A stretch of DNA of 30,000 nucleotides. Origin: Chrysomallon squamiferum (lineage: Eukaryota; Mollusca; Gastropoda; Neomphalida; Peltospiridae). Below the pieces are notes generated by a model. That model had not been told where the DNA came from, made no database searches, and saw only the letters and a program-made list of their open reading frames with translations. A program made the position numbers and the translations under genes. Below are positions 21,038 to 29,787 of the stretch, piece by piece (positions within the stretch are counted from its first letter, which is position 1; each line of letters opens with the position of its first letter). The stretch is taken from positions 2,642,989-2,672,988 of the forward strand of contig CM022668.1 of assembly GCA_012295275.1 (NCBI GenBank). Reading direction: 5' to 3'.

Positions 21038-21134
21038 CTTTCATAACGTACTTTGTGTATTATTTGTGATATTACAGGTAGACATCTTTCATAACTTACC
21101 TTTGTATATTATTTGTGATATTGCAGGTAGACAT
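21038..21134 (+). repeat. 48/49-bp tandem duplication containing a 3' splice site
   Basis: CTTTCATAAC...TATTATTTGTGATATT(A/G)CAG followed by GTAGACAT is present at 21038-21085 and 21086-21134. The copies differ at several positions and by one base in length. Each carries a CAG acceptor followed by the same first bases of the exon. Acceptor positions are 49 nt apart, so use of the upstream one would shift the frame. Confidence 0.93.
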
Positions 21135-21181
21135 CAAAAGAAAGTTTGTTATCTATGAAAACAGACAAAAAGGAACAGTCA
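21127..21181 (+). CDS. Candidate second coding exon, unknown protein
   Basis: After TTGCAG the sequence reads in phase with the previous exon as VDIKRKFVIYENRQKGTV. It can then leave at a strong donor GTAAGA at 21182 (phase 1), or continue to a TAA at 21193. The peptide is basic, complementing the acidic first exon. Combined length is about 41 residues, so the protein must continue beyond this window's visible exons unless it is a very small protein. The polypyrimidine tract before the acceptor is weak. The family is not recognised. Confidence 0.45.
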
Positions 21182-21283
21182 GTAAGACTTGTTAAATGAA
21201 AATAAAATATGTTCTGTTTGATTGATGATTATGATTGTGATGATTATCTTGTTGCAGTTATTCTGAGATGATCTAATATGCCA

Positions 21284-21462
21284 CTTGCAGTTGTTCCGAT
21301 TGCAAAAATGTTGCTGTTGTTGTAGTTGTTTCTGTAGTGGTGGTAGTTGTAGTAGTAAGAGCAGTGGAAACAGTGGAAGTAGTAGTGGCAGTTGTGTTTA
21401 AGATGGTGAAAGTAGTAGTAATTGTTGTAGTAGTAGCAGTAGCAACTTTAGTTGTATACAAA
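21284..21462 (+). repeat. TTG/TAG/TGG trinucleotide tract
   Basis: Imperfect TTG, TAG, TGG and CAG units. The Thr-rich minus-strand frame is an artefact. Confidence 0.88.
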
Positions 21463-21505
21463 AATAATTATTGACTTATATTTAATATTTTTATGTTTGT
21501 CATTA

Positions 21506-21510
<5 letters not shown>

Positions 21511-21566
<56 letters not shown>

Positions 21567-21612
21567 TAATATTATTATTGTTATTATTATTATTATCATT
21601 ATTATTATTTTA
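21511..21612 (+). repeat. (ATT)n microsatellite
   Basis: About 17 TTA/ATT units are followed by a TTAATTAATA break and further ATT units. Confidence 0.95.
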
Positions 21613-21684
21613 TTTGTTTTCATTTTGAAAACATGAAATAATTTCATTAAAAGTTATTTCTTGTAAAGTGCTGCTTTCAATCAA

Positions 21685-21746
21685 CACCTGATTGATTGCG
21701 TTGTCACCTGTTTTACCTGCTTCGTTACTGATCACCTGACAGGTGA
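21685..21746. promoter_or_regulatory. Cluster of CACCTG E-boxes with a palindromic pair
   Basis: CACCTG occurs at 21685, 21705 and 21733, with CAGGTG at 21740. The last two form the perfect palindrome TCACCTGACAGGTGA (21732-21746). CACCTG is the preferred site of Snail/ZEB-type zinc-finger repressors and some bHLH factors. Function is inferred from motif density only. Confidence 0.35.
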
Positions 21747-22525
21747 GATGATGCTGTCCAAACAACTACTAATCTTTCACAATTATTCTGTGATGAATAA
21801 ATTGCTGAATTAAGAAAAAATTTCTCACAGATTTTCAGCCACGTTAAGAAGGCTGCCATTTTTCCTTGCTGCTGTCAAACATACAATACGAGCAGATTGT
21901 TTCTATTTTTGGAATAATTGTTGTTTATTGTACACTTGAAGTAAACAGAGATTATGCACCTGTGTTCTTACAGAACTCATTGATTTTCACTCTTTCTCAA
22001 TGATTTATTAATTATTTCTGTCAGACCAAGAGTTGTATTGATTCTTCCTGCTTCTTGATGTGATATTTGTGTTTGATAATCATTTCTCCACTTTCACAGA
22101 TTTGGGACATTTTTTAATTCAATAACTGGGGTGGAGGGACAGGATGAAAATGGTTAACTAAGTCAGTAACTTGTGGGTTTCTCCTTTTTTTTTTCTTCCT
22201 TAGTTGTAACAGCTAGATGATAAAAGGTGTAGTTTTAATGTTCTTAGAAAATAGAAAAAAAGAGATGAGAGGGGGGTGATTCTAATGTAACCCTTGAAGA
22301 GGGGACAGGTAAAAACAAAAAACAAAAGAAAGAAAGAAAAATAATATGTTTGTTGTATAATCATGTGATGATGGTGTGTAATTATGTCTCTATGTATGTG
22401 TGTGTATTACTGTGTGTATGTGTATGCATGTAACTCATTGTATGTGTGTGTATTACTGTATAAACAGCTGACCAGTAAAATATTCAGTTGTGACAAAGTC
22501 ACACCAGGAATATTTCAGTTTCTGC
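21747..22525. other. Non-coding DNA
   Basis: Nothing recognised apart from short TGTG words at 22395-22455 and an A/G-rich stretch at 22240-22345. Confidence 0.5.
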
Positions 22526-22858
22526 TATCACTTTATATGTGAAATAACTTCATATGTGAAATTATTTTATATGTGAAATCACTTTATAGATGAAATCAAT
22601 TTTATATGTAAAATCATTTTATTTGTGAAATTATTTTATATGTGGTATGACCTTATATGTGAAATTACTTTATATATGAAATCACTTTTATATGTAAAAT
22701 CACTTTATGTAATTATTTTTAATGTGTAATCGGTTTAACTGTGAAATCACTTTTATATGTAAAATCACTTTATATGTGAAATCACTTTATGTGTGGATTC
22801 ACTTTTATATGTGGAATCACTTGTATATGTGGAATCACTTTTTTAATGTGGAATCAGT
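22526..22858 (+). repeat. 17-bp minisatellite, about 18-20 copies
   Basis: Units near TTTATATGTGAAATCAC recur with substitutions (AAAATCA, GGAATCA) and occasional extra T residues. The plus-strand open frame 22722-22946 is partly a translation of it (YVKSLYVWIHFYMWNHLYMW). Confidence 0.93.
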
Positions 22859-23934
22859 CACTCTCGGTCAGTGTGACTGTGAGTTGAGTCAGACTGGATC
22901 AATTCAGGTGTTTTCACTCACAGAACACAAACAAAGAAAACTTTGATCAATTCGTCAAACCTCGTTCATTTTTTTTTTTTTTTTTTTACTGTCGATTCAT
23001 TCTGCACACAGACTTTTCCACAGGGGACGTAGCAAGTTTATCTCACACTCAGCTTATTAAATATCAGAATCTATTACACACATCTCTACAACATCAATAT
23101 GATCTAGCAGATCATTAATCTGTAGTTTATGATGGAGGAAGTCTATGACTTTGTTGTGGTGTTTATTGGATAATGTAGTTAATTGTGTTAATTCATACCA
23201 AGCTGTGGAATAGAAGTCGTATTATTCATCGTTTGGTTATATTTCCAAGTCTCACTTGTCAAGGTTGTGATTTTGTTTTTTCATGGATTTTATGAAGTTG
23301 TGATTTTGTTTTTTTTTGCTTTTGCCATCTTCTGGGTTTAGAATATTTGTGAGATTCTTATTTTACAAAAACAGTTTTCAAGATGTTGTGAATATTACTT
23401 TACTACATTGCTGGGTTTTTTTTAATTTTAATTTAAAACATTATTTTAACACTTTTTGTGATTTAATATATGCCTCTAAATTGTGTGATTGTTTTTTAAA
23501 TTTAAATATTTTACTTTTTTAAAAAAATGTTTTAATCTACTGGACTATATCACTAAATAATTACAGATCTGTGAAAACTAAAAACATTTTGAGATTTTCT
23601 AAAGTTTTGTTTCATTCAGAGTTGAGATTTTGTGTTTATCAATCTGAATTACTGGGATTGAAGTGAAAACAAAATTAAATTTTAAAACCTGAAATAAAAA
23701 CATTGATAATTTTGTTTTATTAAAAAAAAAAGAAAAAAGGTTACAATAAAGAGATTTAAAAAAAAATCTGAACTAATTAAATAATTATAATTATTCTTTA
23801 ATGGTTTCTTGGGTTGTTTTTTTTTGTTATTATTATTTAAAAGTTTTTTCTTTCTAAATTAAGTAAATAAATAAGAAAATAAATTAAGTTAATATAAATA
23901 AAATATTAAATAAATAGATAAATAAAATAAAATA
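22859..23934. other. Non-coding AT-rich DNA
   Basis: T-run at 22970-22987. The word CACAGGGGACGT at about 23021 matches one at about 18732. The open frame at 23316-23522 is Phe/Leu-rich by composition and lacks recognisable content. Confidence 0.5.
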
Positions 23935-24057
23935 TATAAAAAAAAAAAAAAAAAGTAAAGAAAAGAAAAGAAAAAAAAAAAAAAAAAAAGAAGATAAAAT
24001 TAATAACACGAAGAACAGAAGAACAGGAAGAAGAAAAAGAAGAAGATTTACAAAATC
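23935..24057 (+). repeat. A-rich and AAG-rich low complexity
   Basis: A-runs at 23939-23954 and 23971-23989, then GAAGAA units to about 24045. Confidence 0.9.
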
Positions 24058-24246
24058 TTTTCTTCATTTCCTTACAACCAGCATCAATCAGACCCCAGGA
24101 GATAAGAAATAAAACTCTTTTGAAGAGTTCTAATTAACAAAGTCTGTGGGAGCCCAAGTCTGTGGGAGGAACAGGAGAGAGGGGGGGGCTTACCTCACAG
24201 TGATATTCAATACCCCTCCCCCGCGGGAACTCCGGGTGCCCCCCCA

Positions 24247-24262
24247 CCACCAGGGGGCGCTG
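24247..24262 (+). promoter_or_regulatory. CTCF core motif
   Basis: CCACCAGGGGGCGCTG matches every position of the conserved bilaterian CTCF core (CCASYAGRKGGCR) on the plus strand. It lies in a CpG-rich, higher-GC segment immediately before a start-codon exon candidate. CTCF is present in many bilaterians, including molluscs. Whether this site is bound is unknown. Confidence 0.6.
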
Positions 24263-24266
24263 TGCA

Positions 24267-24359
24267 ATGAAAGACATGTCTCTGCTGTGTAACGGATGTG
24301 TCCAACAGCAGGCGAAGTCTCCAGATGTGGAGCTCGGAGATTTCTCCTCCTCCAGAATG
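24267..24359 (+). CDS. Candidate start-codon exon in a CpG-rich segment, unknown protein
   Basis: The ATG at 24267 has G at -3. Thirty-one codons follow, beginning MKDMSLLCNGCVQQQAKSPD and ending SSSRM, directly before the strong donor GTAAGC at 24360 (phase 0). Composition is much richer in GC than its surroundings, with about ten CpG sites between 24220 and 24430, as expected near a promoter. The frame is closed upstream of the ATG, which fits a first exon. The next exon is not identifiable in the window. The opposite strand also has an open frame and a good donor (GTAAGC read at 24193-24188), so the strand is not settled. The peptide is not assigned to a family. Confidence 0.42.
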
Positions 24360-24429
24360 GTAAGCATTTCAAAACTCGCCCGATTCAATTCGGATTACTG
24401 GCTTTTTTCAGTCATGTTTCCTGCGTCCA

Positions 24430-25520
24430 TTTTCTGAAACAATGGGAGGTGCCACAACAAAGCCTGTAAGTAGGTTTCTCTCATAGAAAACAAAAAACTT
24501 CTTGTAAAGTTTATTTTGTACAACAGGAGCTTTAAAGTAGTTTGATACATACTGAAAATGACAATGTGTTTCTGATTGTTTTTAATGGGAGGAACTATGA
24601 TGAAATCAGGTAATAGGTTTATCTATTTAAAAAAAAAGAAGGTGGTCGTTTTATTTTATTTTTTAAAACTCATCAAAGTTTTGTTTTTGTTTTAAAAAAA
24701 TAGGAGGGATTTGTTTATTTTATACTGAAGCTCAGAATTTTGTTTAGAAAATCACATCAAAAGCTAGGTAGAGCTACTTAAAGAATAAAATATTTCTTAT
24801 AAACTTCAGAAGTTTGTTTATTTTAAATAGCAAGAATCTTAAAGTAGGTTTACATATATATTATTAAAAAATCACAATTTACCTTTGTAGTTTTTTTCAA
24901 TAGAAAAACTATAATGAAATGTAGAAGCAGATTAATCTATTAAAAAAGTATATATATGTATATCAAAATATTTATCAAAATTTGGGTGTGTACTTAAAAT
25001 TATTTTTCATAAAAACTTCACAATTTTGTTTATTTTGAATGTGACAAACCAAATGGATCCTAGAAGTATGTTTATATTTAAAAAAATTAATTTTATACTT
25101 TGGTTTCTTCTTAACAAAAAAAATGTTTACTTTTAAAATTTTATTATTTTGTTTATTTTTAATAGAAGAACCACCCATACTGAAATCTGATAATAGCTGT
25201 CTGTTCATATGTGTGTATTTGTGTGTGTGTGTTTCTGTGTGTGTGTGTCTGTGTGTGTGTGTGTGTGTGTGTTCTTGTGCGTGTGTGTGTGTGTGTATCT
25301 TTGTATAATTTTAACAAGAGGAACCATATTTGAACCTAGAAGCAGATTTACATTTAAATGTTTATTTTTTGTGATTGTGATCAAGGAAAATGGGTAAATA
25401 TCTACACCTGTAAAACAGATTTATTTATAAATTTTTGAAAAACTTTATATAAACTTTGCCTTTCATTTAAATGGAAGAATTTACTTCAAAATGTAAAAGG
25501 AGGTTTACATACAAACTTTA
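24430..25520 (+). repeat. Decayed tandem array, spacing about 70-80 bp or multiples
   Basis: A phrase of the type TTTTTAATAGGAGGAAC followed by TGAAAT and AGAAGTAGGTTTACAT recurs with strong divergence. AGTAGGTTTAC-like words lie near 24470, 24536, 24615, 24845, 24930, 25063, 25343 and 25500. Intervals are about 65-80 bp or multiples of that, suggesting an old array with missing or unrecognisable members. A TG microsatellite (25205-25303) has grown inside it. Confidence 0.6.
25205..25303 (+). repeat. (TG)n microsatellite
   Basis: Interrupted TG runs with TCTG, TTTG and TTCTTG variants. Open frames (VCVCVC) are artefacts. Confidence 0.95.
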
Positions 25521-26554
25521 TAAACTTTATTTTTATTTTTATTTCTGTGAAAGGAAAATAAAGAAGATCTAATTTAAGGCAGTTTTCAAACAGTTTTTGC
25601 ACTTCAGAAGACAAAAATGTGACAGTATGAATTTTTGGTTATTAGATTATTGAAAATATTTTATGAGGAAAAGCTTTTATTTTTTTTTATTTTTTTTTAA
25701 AACAGCTAAAAATGACAAAAAACTAAATGAAGAAACAAGAATGATTATGATTAAAATCAGTTTAACATTTTTAAATTAAGTTGCAGTAGTCTTAATTTAG
25801 TTTTTATCTGAATAATTTAGACAAATATAAACAGTGGGATGATTATGTTAATAAGAATAGTAATAATAATAACTATAATAACAATAATTAATAATAATAA
25901 TAATAATAACTGTATAACAAATCTAATAACAAAAACATGATAAAATCAGAAATAATACAAACTGATATATTATGATGTATAATTATGATATAGTATACAC
26001 ATTATTTCTTGTATTCTAAATAAATATACTTTCCATATAGATTCTATATAATTATGATATAAAACCAGTTATTTGTTGCATATTTTAAATAAATACAATA
26101 AAAAGTATACAATACATACAAGACAGGTAATACATATAATTATGACAGAAGACTACTCATTTATATCAGTTCTCTGTTATCAGTTTCACTAAGTATGAAA
26201 TACAGTCTGTATTCAACCCCATTCATCTCTTTTTTCTGTATCAAACACACAAAACTCAGCTGGATGTTTAGTGTTTTAGTAACCATGAAATTCAGGTGTT
26301 TGCAAAATCACTCAGGGAAGAAGTAAAAGATTATTATTAAATTCAAGCTTTGTGCTTTTCTTTGAAAGATGATTTTCCACTTGTAGCTAGAAATACTCTT
26401 TTTTTGTTTGATTTTTTTTCTTCTTCTTTTTCTTAATTTTCTTTCGTTTTTTCCTTTCTTCTGTTTTTATGGGGTTTTTGTAACTACAATTTTTTTTTTT
26501 TAATTTCTTTTTATTTTTTTTTTTTTCTGATTTGTTTATTTATTTATTTTAAAG
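25521..26554. other. Non-coding AT-rich DNA
   Basis: AAT-rich words at 25855-25915, T-runs at 25680-25698 and 26491-26526, and a small tandem array at 25978-26150. No gene was seen. Confidence 0.5.
25978..26150 (+). repeat. Decayed tandem array, copies 69 and 88 bp apart
   Basis: TATAATTATGATATA followed about 15 bases later by a TTATTTCTTG-like word and then TAAATAAATA begins at 25978 and 26047. A shorter third copy begins at 26135. Confidence 0.72.
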
Positions 26555-26785
26555 TATTACCATTACTATTACTATTACTATTACTATGTGTACTACTAGT
26601 ACTACTACTACTACAATTACTACAACAGTATCTACTACTACTATTACCATTTGTACAACTACTATTTTTTCTTTTATCATCATCATCATCATTTATTATG
26701 ATTATGATTATGTTATTTATTATTATTATTATCATCATCATTATTATTGTTGTTATTATTATTATTGTTGTTGGTATTTTAGATA
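26555..26785 (+). repeat. Trinucleotide cluster: ATT/ACT, TAC, ATC, ATT
   Basis: ATTACT hexamers (26556-26585), then TAC units, ATC units and ATT/GTT units. Frames on both strands are artefacts. Confidence 0.92.
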
Positions 26786-27235
26786 TCATGACTAAAACAT
26801 ATCATTTAAGAACAATTCTTTTCTAAAACAAAAATAATTTTTTGACTTACTGCAAAATGAATACTTTGGCAATGAAAACGCGATTACAGTAATTCAGTTT
26901 AATCTTTTCAGTGATGTTTTTATTAACTGAGAATTCCGTGTGTTGTATCTGTCTGACAAGATCTATGTTTTGTGGCCATGACCTTGTCATTTGGTTAGTG
27001 TCACATGACACACTGAGTGACATTATCTGGGTCACACAATCTGCACAGGCCAGGTGATGAATTTACAAGTCAGCACACTTGAAAACAACAATTAATAAAA
27101 AACTACACTAGATTGATGATGTGAAGAACACAAGAAATCTCTTTGTTTAGTAAAAACACAAATGTTGGTTTTTTTTCTTCTTTTTTTTTTTTCTGGGTTT
27201 TTGTGGTTTCTTGATCACCATAATTGAACCATTTA
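26786..27235. other. Non-coding DNA
   Basis: No gene or repeat recognised, apart from T-rich sequence near 27170-27195. Confidence 0.5.
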
Positions 27236-27239
27236 GCAG

Positions 27240-27560
<321 letters not shown>

Positions 27561-27889
27561 TAATATTACAAGAATATCTGTTTGTATGTATGTATGTGTA
27601 TGTGTATGAGTGTTAATCTGGGTGTTTGTGTTTACACAACTCTAAATCTCACACAGATAAATTATCATATTTATTTCCTTTCCAGATTACAGTATTTTTT
27701 TTAAAAAATTTTAAAAATTTAAAATTTTTTAATTTTATTTAATTTTTTTTACCCATTGATGAATCAATTAACAGTAAAACACACCACTGTTCTGGTTGCA
27801 TCCTTCACATTCTGGAAAAAAAAAAATTAAAAAATAAAATAAAATAATCTTCTTTTTATCTTCCTGGCCTTTTTTTTATCATTTGTTTC
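27561..27889. other. AT-rich non-coding DNA
   Basis: TATG/TGTA words at 27580-27610 and A/T-runs at 27695-27750 and 27815-27845. No gene. Confidence 0.55.
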
Positions 27890-28010
27890 CCCCTAATCAA
27901 ACTGGCCGGGCCATTACACAGAGCTGCTTCCCATCAAGCTGATTGCATTCCACGCAAACTGAATTACACAGGCCGGAATCATCCGCTTTGATGTCGGAGG
28001 GAGTAAAAAC
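27890..28010. promoter_or_regulatory. Candidate conserved non-coding block
   Basis: About 120 bp of complex, higher-GC, non-repetitive sequence lies between A/T-runs. It has CTAATCAAA, GCCATTACACAG, ATCAAGCTGATTGCATT, AATTACACAGGCCGG and AATCATCCG. TTACACAG occurs twice and GGCCGG twice. No frame is open over its length, so coding is unlikely. The dense mix of homeodomain-type words and balanced composition resembles animal conserved non-coding elements. This is inference, not a match. Confidence 0.3.
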
Positions 28011-28127
28011 AGAAAAGAAACGAAGAGAGTCACTCAAGGGAATTAACTCACTGACTTTGATTATCTGGTTAAATGTTTCTGTGTAATGTTGTTAATCTGT
28101 GACTGTTGGATAATGTAGAAAACGATA

Positions 28128-28136
28128 TTATTATTG

Positions 28137-28177
<41 letters not shown>
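28128..28177 (+). repeat. (ATT)n microsatellite
   Basis: About 13 ATT units after a short TTGTTG start. Confidence 0.93.
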
Positions 28178-28243
28178 TATAGAAATGGTTTGCAAATATT
28201 ATTTGCAGTAGTAGCAGAAATGTAAAATCAACAATGGATGGGA

Positions 28244-28436
28244 TATACAGATATGCAAATATACAAACAGATAAATAGACAGATGGATTGATAGATGAAC
28301 AGACAGACAGACAGACAGACAGACAGGTGTATGGAAAAATAAAATTAATCAACACTCCGACACAGATGGATTCCTAGATGAAAACTACAGACAGAGAGGT
28401 GTATGGAAAACTAAGACTAATCAACACTTTGCTACT
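28244..28436 (+). repeat. GACA/GATA tetranucleotide tract and 72-bp duplication
   Basis: GATA/GACA units occupy 28247-28327, with a clean GACA run at 28300-28325. The phrase AGGTGTATGGAAAA followed by TAATCAACACT starts at 28325 and again at 28397, 72 bp apart, with scattered differences. Confidence 0.88.
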
Positions 28437-28519
28437 ATTACTACTACTACTTTACTACTATTACTAGTAGTAATAGTACTTCTACTACTATTGCCACTAC
28501 TACTGCTACTACAGTTATT

Positions 28520-28553
<34 letters not shown>
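28430..28553. repeat. TAC/ATC trinucleotide tract with a perfect palindrome
   Basis: TAC units contain the palindrome TACTATTACTA-G-TAGTAATAGTA (28456-28478), where the strand polarity of the repeat flips. An ATC run (28519-28552) follows. Confidence 0.92.
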
Positions 28554-28830
28554 GCGTCATTATTTGCATTACAGGTACATTGCAACATGAAACTTACCTG
28601 AACTAACAATAGCAATTACCTTCAAGATACCCTTTGAAGTGATACACCTTCTGATTACTTTTCTTACAGTAGTTTGAACCAGGTTTGTTTAACTTGCACG
28701 GTTCATTGACTCTCCTGGACAAGACCACGACCCAGCTGTTTATCAAACCATTCACCTGAAGTGGTTTACATACAAACCACTTGAGACCACAAGAGAAGAT
28801 CTGTATTGATGTTTATTATATACCTGAGTG
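28554..28830. other. Complex non-coding DNA with a short hairpin
   Basis: Non-repetitive sequence of moderate GC. A perfect inverted repeat AAGTGGTTT / AAACCACTT with a 6-base loop lies at 28759-28782. A 28-codon open frame from 28673 to TGA at 28757-28759 follows an AG, but is too short to support as an exon. Confidence 0.45.
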
Positions 28831-28865
28831 TGAGTGTGTGTGTGTGAGTGTGTGTGTGTGTGTGA
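28831..28865 (+). repeat. (TG)n microsatellite
   Basis: Interrupted TG run with GAGTG variants. Confidence 0.9.
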
Positions 28866-28944
28866 GGTGTCAATGTTGAGTAATATCAGTTTTGTACTCA
28901 CGTGAAATGACCATGCAGATCTGTGCCTTTTGTGTGTCTATGGG

Positions 28945-29154
28945 ATAAAAAGGAAAAAATGGGGAGTTGGAAAGGGAAAAAAGGGGGAGAGTTGGAAAAA
29001 AAGGGGAGAGAGACAGAAGGAGAAAGAAAGAATGGTGGAAAGAAAAAGAGAGAAAGTAACAAATACAGACAGAAAAAGGGACAGACATTCACTTGGAAAG
29101 AAAGTAGAAAAGATGAAATTAATTTGGGAGAGAGAAATAAATACAGAGACAGAG

Positions 29155-29217
<63 letters not shown>

Positions 29218-29300
29218 TAGAATGAGAGATAAAGAGATGGAGAAAGTCAGAAAGAGAGAGAGAGAAAGAAAGAAAACCAGATACAGATAAAGAGAAAACT
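28945..29300 (+). repeat. Purine-rich GA tract with a (TG)n insert
   Basis: GGGAAA, GAGA, AGAAAG and GACAGA units dominate. A pure TG run (29158-29202) passes directly into GA units (29202-29217). The long frames in both directions are low-complexity translations. Confidence 0.9.
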
Positions 29301-29671
29301 GGAGAAAGATTATTAGGACACAAGCTAGAGAGAGAAAGAATATTCCTGGATAAATGCAAACACTGAGAAGTTTGTGCTGTGAAGAACATCTGCACAGTGA
29401 CTGAAACCTGTAATTTATGTTGTGTCTACAGTTGTGACAAGCTGATGAACTTTAATCTTTAATCCCTTCAACTGCTGTTAATGGATCCACTAAAATAACC
29501 TCGTAAACAAATTTAATGTTTTGCAGTATCTTCTAATCTTCTTTTCCACTGATTAAAAAAAATAATAAAAAAATAACAAAAATAGTTTTCAAGGTCGTTT
29601 TACAGAAATAAGGTCAGGTGTAGTGTTTGACTTGACTTGTTGTTTTTAAATTGAAATTAGGCCAATATACT
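29301..29671. other. Non-coding DNA
   Basis: Nothing recognised. An A-rich stretch lies at 29554-29584. Confidence 0.5.
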
Positions 29672-29726
29672 GAGAGAGGGAGAGGGAGAGGGAGAGAGAG
29701 AGAGAGAGAGAGGAGAGGGAGAGGGA

Positions 29727-29784
<58 letters not shown>
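29672..29784 (+). repeat. Compound (AGAGGG)n-(GA)n microsatellite
   Basis: Two blocks of GAGGGA hexamers (29672-29693, 29711-29732) alternate with GA runs. The last GA run spans about 29731-29784. Polarity is opposite to the CT tracts of the left part of the window. Confidence 0.96.

Positions 29785-29787
<3 letters not shown>

Larger units (their letters stand above)
19641..21126 (+). other. Putative intron between the two small exons
   Basis: It starts GTAAAA and ends TTGCAG. It contains a T-run (19648-19664), a 30-bp tandem repeat (20185-20254), an AC-rich microsatellite (20395-20720), and a duplicated 3' end (21038-21134). No other coding evidence lies inside. Confidence 0.45.

Noticed and set aside
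28285-28325. GACA repeats considered as a CRISPR-like or regulatory array
   Set aside because: They are simple tetranucleotide repeats with no spacers.
28673-28759. 28-codon frame after TTACAGTAG ending in TGA
   Set aside because: The composition looks protein-like (FEPGLFNLHG type), but the acceptor needed (TAG) is weak, the frame is short, and no partner exon is seen.
28898-29395. 165-residue minus-strand frame, the longest in the window
   Set aside because: It covers a GA/TG low-complexity tract. The Ser/Leu/Phe and HTHTHT content is repeat-derived.
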